From Eremothecium cymbalariae DBVPG#7215 (taxonomy: Eukaryota; Ascomycota; Saccharomycetes; Saccharomycetales; Saccharomycetaceae), in NCBI RefSeq assembly GCF_000235365.1, contig NC_016455.1, positions 1 through 64,000 of the forward strand: DNA of 64,000 nt, read 5' to 3'. A model generated the notes under the pieces. The model had not been told where the DNA came from and did not search any database. It worked only from the letters and a program-made list of their open reading frames with translations. Made by a program: the position numbers and the translations under genes. Each line of letters starts with the position of its first letter. Position 1 is the stretch's first letter. Shown here one piece after another: positions 1 through 8,124 of the stretch.

Positions 1-333
1 GAGACGACCCGTCCTGCTCACAGTCCGGACAGACCATTCAGTTCCGTCTCCGCCGTATCTTATATAAATAAGATATACTTTATAAGATATACATTATAAT
101 ATGGCAGGCGACTCACTAAGTGTACATTGTAATATGGCAGGCAACTAAGTATACATTATAATATGCCTTTAGTGGAGTGCCGAGCATCCCGCATTCCAAC
201 CCCTCCGATAAACACTATTTCTCCGTAAATTTCAACTTCTGATGCGAAAAAAGTGATTCTGTATTACACCATACTATTACATCCTATATGATCCGATTGA
301 AGACAATTAAACATTAAATATTTAAACTCATCA
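1..333. other. Intergenic, downstream of SNO, with short tandem repeats
   Basis: No gene is visible. The first 55 bases are GC-rich compared with the AT-rich remainder. Three imperfect copies of a 19-base unit (acattRtaatatggcaggc) lie at 91-109, 124-142 and 153-167, the last one shortened. A second short element, ataagatatac, occurs twice just upstream. No terminal inverted ends or target duplication were seen that would make this a solo LTR. Confidence 0.6.
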
Positions 334-963
334 TTATTTCAACACAAATTCTTCAATGAACCAATTGTGAAATCTTATATCAGACCCCAATTCTGGGTGG
401 AATGATGTACCTAGAATTTTCCCTTGTCTTACTGCAACAATGTACTCTTGACCGTTCTTCTCAACTTTATGCAGTACCTGTACCCTCTCATTATTGTAGA
501 TCTCACTTACAATGGGAGCCCTGATAAACACTGCACTAAAGCTATCCTCCTGTGTTCCCCAAAATGAGAAATCACAATCAGAAACGAAAGAGTCCAATTG
601 CCTTCCAAATGCATTTCTGTCCACAGCAACATCAAGAGCTCCAAGAGGCTTTAAAAGATTTGCTTGGTTACGGACATCTCTAGCCAAAAAAATCATCCCA
701 GCACAAGTACCCCAGACAGACTTACCCTCAGTTCGTACAAATTTATACAGGTGATCATACAGCCCTGTTCTTTCTGCAATCTGGGATATTGTGGTCGATT
801 CTCCACCTGGAATAACCAACGAATCACATTTCAGCAGCTGTTCTATAGTTTTAACGGTTAAAACTTCAATATTATAGCCTTTTTCATCCACACACTTCTT
901 CAAGCACTCAATGTGTTCGTTGAAGGATCCTTGTAGCGCTAGCACACCGATGGTCTTTTCCAT
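334..963 (-). CDS. SNO1: Pyridoxal 5'-phosphate synthase glutaminase subunit (Sno/PdxT family)
   Basis: This class I glutamine amidotransferase releases ammonia from glutamine and passes it to the Snz subunit for vitamin B6 synthesis in the cytosol. The 209-residue length is typical of the family. Visible landmarks are the start (VLALQGSFNEH), the oxyanion segment PGGEST at 52-57, the nucleophile Cys87 in GTCAG, and His189 and Glu191 in SFHPE, so the triad is complete. It is divergently transcribed from the SNZ gene about 600 bp away, the same pairing as in S. cerevisiae, so a shared promoter probably coordinates the two. S. cerevisiae has three SNO copies; the numbered symbol is used for convenience and does not imply one-to-one orthology. 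Confidence 0.93.
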   Translation of the reverse strand: MEKTIGVLALQGSFNEHIECLKKCVDEKGYNIEVLTVKTIEQLLKCDSLVIPGGESTTISQIAERTGLYDHLYKFVRTEGKSVWGTCAGMIFLARDVRNQANLLKPLGALDVAVDRNAFGRQLDSFVSDCDFSFWGTQEDSFSAVFIRAPIVSEIYNNERVQVLHKVEKNGQEYIVAVRQGKILGTSFHPELGSDIRFHNWFIEEFVLK

Positions 964-1061
964 AGTAACTACAGAGAGGTGATCAGTAGTTTTGCAAACC
1001 GTACCGTCCTATCAAATTCGGCCTTGTCAGTGCGTACAGCACGCTGTATTACACACACACG

Positions 1062-1101
<40 letters not shown>

Positions 1102-1565
1102 GAAAAACTTCCAACAACTGTTCTGCGCGCGTCCGTGCAAATTTTCTGAGAAAAAGATCTACATATTTCTCGATTATCGATTATCACTGTAATGACTAGT
1201 GGACCCAGTGCATTTAATCGAATAACACGAGATGATGCCTGATGCAAGATGCAAATAATGGCCATTTTCGACCGAGGTTAGAGTCATAGTTAGCGATTAC
1301 TAATATATACATAGCTACCGAGCAGTCTATGCTGAAAAAGTATCAGGAAAGGTATGCAACTGTAGAGGAAGTCATTCAGACAGAAAATTATGCAGATATA
1401 TATGCGCCTCTCGAAGAAGCATTTTTTTTTCCGGGTTGAAAAAGTTGAATCTTTATATATATAACGTTATCGATAAAAGTAGTGAAATACGCCGTAGGCT
1501 AACAGAAAATCCAAGTTGCAGAAACTATAGGTACAGAAGCCTGTTTATCTTAAGATTATAGCGAG
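964..1565. promoter_or_regulatory. Shared divergent promoter region of the SNO and SNZ genes
   Basis: A 602-bp gap separates the two start codons, so it must carry the promoters of both. It contains a CA/TA microsatellite near its middle and a T8 run near 1422. A half-match to a Gcn4-type site (GAGTCA) is seen at about 1271. S. cerevisiae SNZ1/SNO1 respond to nutrient limitation, but no perfect operator was found here, so regulation by the same factors is only inferred. Confidence 0.5.
1050..1099. repeat. CA/TA dinucleotide microsatellite
   Basis: A run of alternating CA units followed by about 17 TA units lies between the divergent SNO and SNZ start codons. The TA tract could melt or exclude nucleosomes, and its length is likely to vary between strains. 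The antisense open frame through it, with its poly-(IY) translation, is a by-product of the repeat. Confidence 0.9.
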
Positions 1566-2456
1566 ATGTCTGCGGAATACAAGTTAAAGGTCGGTTTAGC
1601 ACAGATGCTGAAAGGTGGTGTTATCATGGATGTGGTCACTCCAGAGCAGGCAAAGGTTGCGGAAAGAGCAGGTGCTTGCGCCGTTATGGCGTTGGAGCGT
1701 ATTCCAGCGGACATGAGAAAATGTGGGGAAGTTTGCAGGATGTCTGATCCCCAGATGATCAAGGATATTATGGATAGTGTTTCGATTCCTGTGATGGCTA
1801 AGGTGAGAATTGGCCACACCGTTGAGGCGGTGATCTTGCAGGAATTGGGTGTAGACTACATCGACGAAAGTGAGGTGTTGACACCAGCTGATATGTCGGA
1901 TCACATCAAAAAGAACGATTATAAGGTTCCTTTTGTTTGTGGTGCGAAAACCCTTGGTGAAGCGTTGAGGAGAATTAACGAGGGTGCTGCATTTATACGT
2001 TCCAAGGGTGAAGCTGGAACAGGAGATGTCAGCGAGGCGGTGAAACACATCAAATCGATTTACTCTCAGATTGCTTGGTGCAAGGAGAATCTTGTAACTA
2101 AGGAAGATTTTGAAAACCATGCCAAGGAGTTGCGTGTTCCAGTTAGCTTGCTAGAACAGACTGTTGAATTGGGCAAATTGCCTGTGGTTACCTTTGCTGC
2201 AGGTGGTGTGGCTACACCAGCTGATGCTGCTTTGTTAATGCAATTGGGTTGCGAAGGTATTTTCGTTGGATCTGGAATCTTTAAGTCCTCAAACCCAGAG
2301 AAATTGGCCCGTGCTATTGTCCAGGCTACTACGCACTATGCTTCTCCAGCTAAGCTACTAGAGGTATCTCGTGACTTGGGAGTTGCCATGCCAGGCACTA
2401 CCATTGCTTCAATTACGAAGGAGAATGGTACAAGATTATCCGAAATTGGTTGGTAA
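1566..2456 (+). CDS. SNZ1: Pyridoxal 5'-phosphate synthase lyase subunit (Snz/PdxS family)
   Basis: Snz condenses ribose 5-phosphate, glyceraldehyde 3-phosphate and ammonia into pyridoxal 5'-phosphate, working with the Sno glutaminase as a large cytosolic complex. The 296-residue protein is a complete TIM barrel of normal family length. The Schiff-base lysines are visible as Lys79 (MAKVRIGH) and Lys147 ([10 protein letters not shown]). The phosphate-binding segments [13 protein letters not shown] and [11 protein letters not shown] are intact. The ATG at 1566 gives the expected N-terminus ([18 protein letters not shown]). It faces away from SNO, so the window carries a complete two-gene vitamin B6 module. 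Subfamily (SNZ1 versus SNZ2/3) cannot be told by eye. Confidence 0.95.
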   Translation: MSAEYKLKVGLAQMLKGGVIMDVVTPEQAKVAERAGACAVMALERIPADMRKCGEVCRMSDPQMIKDIMDSVSIPVMAKVRIGHTVEAVILQELGVDYIDESEVLTPADMSDHIKKNDYKVPFVCGAKTLGEALRRINEGAAFIRSKGEAGTGDVSEAVKHIKSIYSQIAWCKENLVTKEDFENHAKELRVPVSLLEQTVELGKLPVVTFAAGGVATPADAALLMQLGCEGIFVGSGIFKSSNPEKLARAIVQATTHYASPAKLLEVSRDLGVAMPGTTIASITKENGTRLSEIGW

Positions 2457-2826
2457 ATGTTATTTGAATCATTGGACTGTCTGAGTGGGGTATTTATTTG
2501 TGTGCTATTTTTCTTGAAGTATGTTGAGTGTTACTTGCGTATAAATCTGCTGTGGCTGCTTGTCCATTAGTAGTTATTACATAAAAAATTACCACTAGTT
2601 TGTAAAGTTTGTATGTTCAATTTAATGTTTATCATAGTTAACTATTAATATGGATTTTCTTGACCATCATAATAGCAGTTACTTACATCCGACGTGTGAA
2701 CCGTTTCTTGTTTTGAGATGTTAGCAGCGCAGGTGGTGAAAAATTTATCAAGGCGAGACTTTGACAGATAAAACTCACTATGTTCTCTGTCACTCAAACA
2801 AAGGGCTTCAAGGCGTTCAGGAATTC
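2457..2826. promoter_or_regulatory. SNZ 3' region and ESF2 promoter with an RRPE element
   Basis: The gap holds the 3' region of SNZ and the ESF2 promoter. An RRPE-type motif, AAAAATTT, is at 2739-2746, about 80 bp before the ESF2 ATG. RRPE motifs are typical of yeast ribosome-biogenesis promoters, which fits the ESF2 product. No RNA gene was recognised. Confidence 0.45.
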
Positions 2827-3789
2827 ATGATGCATGACAGTGACAATGATTCCAGAGATTTTTCATCTGATGAGGAGGAGAATATCTTGTTTCCTGACAA
2901 GAGAGCTGTTAGGAACGATGTGTTTAGCGGTAAATTAGAAGAGCATACTGACGATCAGCATACTGACGATGAGCAGTCTGATGGAGATGAAGACGAAGAA
3001 AAAACTTACGGTATATACAATGATCCTACCGAAAGAGGTATAGAGATTGAAGATGTGCATCCGAATGCATCAAACAACGAAAGTTCCGAAAATCAGGAAG
3101 GTAAGTCCATCTCTGATGAGGCAGAACTAGAAAGACGAAAGCAGGAGAAGTTGAAGAGCATAAAGAAGTTCAAGGCCGCAAAAAAGCTAAAGCATAAGAC
3201 TGGCGTAATATATCTATCTAAAATTCCTCCTTATATGAAGCCTGCGAAGCTAAGGCAGATTTTAAGTCGATTTGGGGAAGTAGATAGATTGTTTTTGAAA
3301 AGAGAGGACGACCAAACATATAAACAGCGTGTTAAAGGCGGTGGTAATAAGAAAACCATGTTCAAGGAAGGTTGGGCAGAATATATTAGGAAAAAAGACG
3401 CCAAATTATGTGCAATAACGTTGAATGGGAACATCATAGGTGGTAAAAAGGGGAATTTCTATCACGATGATATCATGAATGTTAAATATCTTTCAGGTTT
3501 CAAATGGGCCGATTTAACAGAGCAAATTGCGAAAGAAAATGACATCAGGCAGTCTAAACTACAATTAGAGATTTCGCAGGCCAATAAGTTGAATGCTGAA
3601 TTCATTCGAAATGTTGAAAAGAGTAAGATGATTAAGAACATTAAATTAAAGAGAAACGTTGACACAGACGAAGATGTACGTAGATCTTTTAAGCAGAGAC
3701 GGATTACTTCCACTAGGACTGCAGCACCAGACTCCCAAAAGCAAGAACCTTCAAAACAATTGGATAGTGTTATATATAACTTATTCTAA
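2827..3789 (+). CDS. ESF2: Pre-18S rRNA processing factor with RRM (Esf2/ABT1 family)
   Basis: Esf2 is a nucleolar RNA-binding component of the small-subunit processome, needed for early cleavages of pre-18S rRNA; it cooperates with the helicase Dbp8. The open frame extends upstream to a TTG at 2761, but the first ATG is at 2827 and gives 320 residues, close to the S. cerevisiae protein (about 316). An acidic N-terminal region is followed by a lysine-rich stretch and then an RRM-like domain beginning GVIYLSKIPPYMKPAKLRQ, with a charged C-terminal tail. The next gene is NOG2, the same neighbour as in S. cerevisiae, and both carry ribosome-biogenesis promoter motifs. Confidence 0.9.
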   Translation: MMHDSDNDSRDFSSDEEENILFPDKRAVRNDVFSGKLEEHTDDQHTDDEQSDGDEDEEKTYGIYNDPTERGIEIEDVHPNASNNESSENQEGKSISDEAELERRKQEKLKSIKKFKAAKKLKHKTGVIYLSKIPPYMKPAKLRQILSRFGEVDRLFLKREDDQTYKQRVKGGGNKKTMFKEGWAEYIRKKDAKLCAITLNGNIIGGKKGNFYHDDIMNVKYLSGFKWADLTEQIAKENDIRQSKLQLEISQANKLNAEFIRNVEKSKMIKNIKLKRNVDTDEDVRRSFKQRRITSTRTAAPDSQKQEPSKQLDSVIYNLF

Positions 3790-3850
3790 ATTCAAGCTGA
3801 ATCTTTTGCCCTAAATACTTTTACATTCTATGCCGTTACGATAATCAAGG

Positions 3851-3936
3851 TCATCGCTTCGCTTTTCTTTTTTCTTTTTCATTTCTCGAGGATATCCGCA
3901 TCGAGCATGATTAGGAAAAATTTTCTAAAGCTCATC
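3851..3936. promoter_or_regulatory. PAC-like and RRPE motifs upstream of NOG2
   Basis: TCATCGC at 3851-3857 matches the PAC core. GAAAAATTTTC at 3915-3925 is a strong RRPE, followed by AGCTCATC at 3929-3936, a second partial PAC. These are about 120-205 bp upstream of the NOG2 ATG, the normal position for ribosome-biogenesis regulon sites in yeast. Confidence 0.6.
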
Positions 3937-4056
3937 TTAATAAAAGCCATGCTGAAAACTGTTCACATTTCAAAGTGTTCTTTATAATTAGCTTATTGTG
4001 TAGCATTATTAAATTATTAGATCTCAATTAAAATCCATATTTATCTTCTTCGAAAC

Positions 4057-6012
4057 ATGGGAACTGCTAAGAAGGAGAAGCAGAGAAGAATCCGTGAGGG
4101 TAACACTAAAGATGGTAATCTCAGAGTTAAAGGTGAAAACTTTTACAGGGACTCTAAGAGAGTCCAGTTTTTGAATATGTATAAAGGTGGTAGGGCTGTG
4201 AGGAATGCTAAAGGTGATATTATAAAAGCGGCTCCACTTCAGAGTACAGATGCTCCGGTAGCTAGAGTGCAGCCTGATCGTCGGTGGTTTGGGAATACAA
4301 GGGTCATATCACAAGATGCATTGCAGCATTTTAGAAATGCCGTGGGAGAAACGAAGCACGATAGCTACCAAGTTTTATTGAGGAGGAATAAGCTTCCAAT
4401 GTCATTGCTAGAAGAAACAGATAGTTCCGAGTCTCCCACTGCGAAGATTTTGGAAACCGAATCCTTTCAGTATACATTTGGGCCAAAATCACAAAGGAAG
4501 AAGCCTAGGATGGCTTCATCGTCATTAGAGGAATTAGCTAAATCTACAGATAAAGATGGAAAGTCATTTGAAGAGAAACTGGAGTTGAATTCCACACTAG
4601 GTTTACTGGGTAATAACAATGATAACGACGATGGCTGGTCTCAACTTGCCAAGGAAGCTATATTTAACAAAGGCCAGTCGAAACGTATTTGGAACGAGCT
4701 TTACAAAGTAATTGACTCCTCTGATGTTGTAATTCATGTTTTAGATTGCCGAGACCCATTAGGTACGCGTTGTAAGTCGATTGAGGAATACATGAAAAAA
4801 GAAACACCACACAAGCACCTAATATACGTGTTGAATAAATGTGATTTAGTTCCAACTTGGCTTGCAGTATGTTTTACTATTTACCATTTACTAACGTCTA
4901 TTGCAATACAAACATGACAGTGATAAACATATTATTAGCATGATAATACCAAAACTCTTTGTCAGGGCCTCTCTCCTTCCCTTTGGAAATTACCCAGAGA
5001 ATGGTCTGTTAAAGTTTTGGAAGATAGATAACATTCGCCCGTTTATTGCTCTCGTTCTGAGAGAATTCTGATGAACATCAGATGGGTAACTTTCGTTTTG
5101 AAAGTATGCCATCGCCTTCTTAGAATGGGGAGGATCTTATGAGTTGAGCATGGATATTTAAAGACCTACAGTACCGTTGCTCGTAGTAAAGAACCTCACA
5201 ATTTTGTTAGTCACTAACTGTTGTATTTGCCTTGACGTATTTTTTACTTGCATACATGTTACTAACATTTTATAATACAGGCTGCATGGGTAAAGTACTT
5301 ATCGAAAGATCGTCCCACCATAGCATTTCATGCTTCAATCACCAATTCCTTTGGGAAAGGTTCATTGATTCAACTTCTACGGCAATTCTCGCAGTTGCAC
5401 AAAGATAGGCAACAGATTTCTGTAGGCTTTATTGGATACCCAAACACTGGTAAGTCATCGATCATTAACACTCTAAGAAAAAAGAAGGTCTGTCCGGTTG
5501 CGCCAATTCCTGGTGAAACCAAAGTTTGGCAGTATATTACTCTTATGAAAAGGATATTTTTAATCGATTGCCCTGGTATCGTGCCTCCTTCAACAAAAGA
5601 TACCGAAGAAGACATTCTATTCAGAGGCGTCGTTAGAGTTGAACATGTTTCCAATGCTGAGCAATATATTCCTGGTGTTTTAAAACGTTGCAAGAGGCAT
5701 CATCTTGAAAGAACTTACGAAATATCGGGATGGAAAGATGCTACTGAATTCATAGAAATCTTGGCAAGAAAACAAGGTAGACTGTTGAAAGGCGGTGAGC
5801 CAGATGAAGGTGGCGTTTCTAAACAAATCTTGAATGATTTCAACAGAGGTAAAATTCCATGGTTTGTATTACCACCAGGACGGGAGGAACCTGCTTCTAA
5901 AGAGAGTTCTGTATCTGATAAATCTACTGTAAGATCTTTGGACGAAGCGAACATTGAAGATGTTCAACAGGATCAGTCCGACCAACCCTCCACAAAGAAA
6001 ACGAAGGCTTGA
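4057..6012 (+). CDS. NOG2: Nucleolar GTPase 2, 60S assembly factor, spliced (exons 4057-4866 and 5281-6012)
   Basis: Nog2 is a circularly permuted GTPase that joins pre-60S ribosomes in the nucleolus and acts as a checkpoint before export. The two open frames are one gene. Exon 1 ends in codon 270 (TWLA) at a GTATGT donor and exon 2 resumes AAWVKYLS, restoring the conserved TWLAAAWVK junction. The spliced product is 513 residues (S. cerevisiae about 486). GTPase motifs are in permuted order: G4 NKCD at 260-263 in exon 1, then G1 GYPNTGKSS at 322-330 and G3 DCPG at 366-369 in exon 2. S. cerevisiae NOG2 has an intron at the equivalent place that encodes snR191. The gene sits between ESF2 and POP2, as in S. 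cerevisiae. Confidence 0.95.
4867..5280 (+). other. NOG2 intron
   Basis: The 414-nt intron starts with GTATGT (4867-4872), has a perfect TACTAAC branch site at 5260-5266 and ends in TACAG at 5280. It is in phase 0. It is far longer than the 55-74-nt introns of OCA4, CNB1, TDA5 and CRN1 in this window, which suits an intron carrying an RNA. Confidence 0.95.
4945..5203 (+). ncRNA. snR191: Probable H/ACA snoRNA within the NOG2 intron (snR191 candidate)
   Basis: S. cerevisiae NOG2 hosts the H/ACA snoRNA snR191, which guides two pseudouridines in 25S rRNA. Here a first hairpin is closed by CCAAAA (4949-4954) pairing with TTTTGG (5015-5020), with an adjoining CTTT/AAAG helix. An H-box-like AGATAA follows at 5026-5031, then a second structured region, then an ACA at 5198-5200, giving about 260 nt. 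The ends are approximate. I could not find convincing guide complementarity to the known 25S sites by eye, so identity rests on the conserved host intron, length and box layout. Confidence 0.5.
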
Positions 6013-6275
6013 GGCAACCAATCTAATTTATAGAATAAAGCAGCATGAACGCTTCTAGTTTATAACAAAGTAGTGTACTATATACAGCGTTTTTACTTAA
6101 TAATACGCTTAATGTGGGTTTGAATTTAGGTGGCGTCTTTAGTGATTTTTAAACGAAGGCTGAATAGGGAAAATTTGCTTTTGTAGATTTAGAACCGTTC
6201 TCTGAAATGCAGGCTGCACTTATAATGGATTCAAGATTAGTAGCCCTCTGAGACAAAGCTTTTATAGAGTGAGGT

Positions 6276-7568
6276 ATGCAAACTATCAGTGGGCAAATGA
6301 CGGAGTTCCCTGATGGTGAACAGTTTTACCTTCGTCAGCAAGCACAGCAGGGGCATCCAGGCCAGCAACAACCTACAGGCTTACCGCAAATGTTCTCCCC
6401 CCAGGTTAATCAGGGTAGGTTAATGACGCAACAGCAGCATTTATTACATGGTATTGATACTGGCCAGGATTTACAAGCGACATATTTGTTAAAACAAAAG
6501 ATGGAGGCTGCAAATGCAGCTTTCGGCCATCAACAGCAATCTCTTCAACCGCAACAGGCGCAACAACAACTTCTGACAACTGGAGTCATAAATGGGCCGC
6601 CAGGGGTTTCAATGGTTCAAACAGGTGTTGGCGGCTTAGCACCTCCTCCTGGAACTTTACCTCCGCAGCTTTCTATTAATACTGGCGTGCGTGGTACGAC
6701 CATCGGATTAGCACCTGCAGCCCCTGTAATTCATCATCCAAACCATTTGCTGGTTCGTGAAGTATGGGCTAATAATTTAACTTCAGAGTTTGCGTCCATA
6801 AGAAGGTTGGTAGATCAATACAACTTCATTGCCTTGAGTACGGAGTTTGTAGGTACTATTGTGAGGCCTATCGGTAATTTTAGATCCAAGAATGATTATC
6901 ACTACCAAACCATGAGGACAAATATCGATCTACTCAATTCAGTGCAAATTGGATTGTCACTAAGTGATTCTCAAGGTAATAAACCTGAAAATACACCTTC
7001 GACGTGGCAGTTCAATTTTCATTTTGATGTTACAAAGGAGATGGTTTCTCCCGAATCGTTAGATCTTTTGAAAAAGTCTGGCGTTGTATTTGACAAACAC
7101 CAGAATAATGGTGTCGAGCCATACGATTTTGCTCAATTACTAGTTGATTCAGGGCTTTTGTTATCTGATGAAGTAACCTGGGTAAGCTTTCATGCTGCTT
7201 ACGACTTTGGATTCCTGATTAACATATTGACAGATACTGCAATGCCTAATAATAAAGAAGACTATGAATATTGGGTTCAAAAGTTTCTTCCAAACTTTTA
7301 CGATTTGAACGTAATTAGCAAGTCTGTCCAAGATTTGATACAACAACGCAATCAACAACTACAACAAGGCCAACAATACAGCTTAGAATCCCTAGCGGAT
7401 GAAGTGGGAATTCCAAGATTTCCGCTCTTCAATACTACAGGCGGACAGAGTTTGTTGGCTTTACTAACGTTTACTCGGTTGTCTAAATTCCCATTTTTCA
7501 AATTACCCAATGGCAAGACTGATCTAAGCCAGTTCAAAAACTCCATCTACGGCATTAATAAAGAATGA
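6276..7568 (+). CDS. POP2: CCR4-NOT deadenylase subunit Pop2/Caf1
   Basis: Pop2 is the RNase D-family subunit of the cytoplasmic CCR4-NOT complex that shortens mRNA poly(A) tails and bridges Ccr4 to Not1. The 430-residue protein has a glutamine-rich N-terminal region (about 1-150) followed by the nuclease domain (about 160-425). The usual DEDD acidic set is altered: Ser188 and Glu190 in LSTEF, Asp310 in AAYDFG and Gln391 in TGGQSLL. This SEDQ set is the same unusual arrangement as in S. cerevisiae Pop2, so catalysis is probably weak and the structural role important. It follows NOG2, as in S. cerevisiae (YNR053C-YNR052C). Confidence 0.95.
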   Translation: MQTISGQMTEFPDGEQFYLRQQAQQGHPGQQQPTGLPQMFSPQVNQGRLMTQQQHLLHGIDTGQDLQATYLLKQKMEAANAAFGHQQQSLQPQQAQQQLLTTGVINGPPGVSMVQTGVGGLAPPPGTLPPQLSINTGVRGTTIGLAPAAPVIHHPNHLLVREVWANNLTSEFASIRRLVDQYNFIALSTEFVGTIVRPIGNFRSKNDYHYQTMRTNIDLLNSVQIGLSLSDSQGNKPENTPSTWQFNFHFDVTKEMVSPESLDLLKKSGVVFDKHQNNGVEPYDFAQLLVDSGLLLSDEVTWVSFHAAYDFGFLINILTDTAMPNNKEDYEYWVQKFLPNFYDLNVISKSVQDLIQQRNQQLQQGQQYSLESLADEVGIPRFPLFNTTGGQSLLALLTFTRLSKFPFFKLPNGKTDLSQFKNSIYGINKE

Positions 7569-8124
7569 CCGCTACCACTACGTACGCTAATGTGATCAGG
7601 GTAGACTGATTAGATAGATACATTCCAAATCTACACGAACCGCATCGAGTTTTAGCGACAATTGATGTTAACTCTGTAATATTAGTAGCAATATAGATCA
7701 TGTGACATGTTATTATAACGTTTAAAACGATATGAAAATTTTCATGGAGATTTCCAACTTGTCACCAAATGGTGGCCAAGTAACATGGCGAATGTTCAAG
7801 AAACTCTTCCCTCATAAGAAAATCTGCTGCATAGAGATAACCTACGGAGGAAGAGAGGGACTTTATCACATCGATTAATCGCAGCCTGTATCTATTCATC
7901 GGTCGCATATTTAGAGGTACTCTCAGATTGCATTCAGTCACACCAACTTTTAGTTCCAGCATTTCATTCAAACTTCGTGTTTTTTATATTATATTGTTTA
8001 CTACTTTGACATTTATTAATTGATACTGATTCACTCGCCAGAAAATAATATACTAAACGACCAAATATTATCCAAAATTTTATTGAGCTTAATTTAATAC
8101 CGAAAAAGGTTTTCGACGTTTATC
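7569..8124. other. Intergenic POP2-BRE5
   Basis: This 556-bp gap holds the POP2 3' end and BRE5 promoter. A perfect 14-bp AT-rich palindrome (atgaaaattttcat) is at 7732-7745. A 69-codon antisense frame at 7762-7971 shows no recognisable features. No tRNA or other RNA gene was recognised. Confidence 0.5.

Noticed and set aside
1..60. Possible retrotransposon LTR end at the window start
   Set aside because: No TG...CA ends, target duplication or priming site could be identified, and the sequence is cut by the window edge.
969..1265. 98-codon frame with poly-(IY)
   Set aside because: Generated by translation of the TA microsatellite in the divergent promoter.
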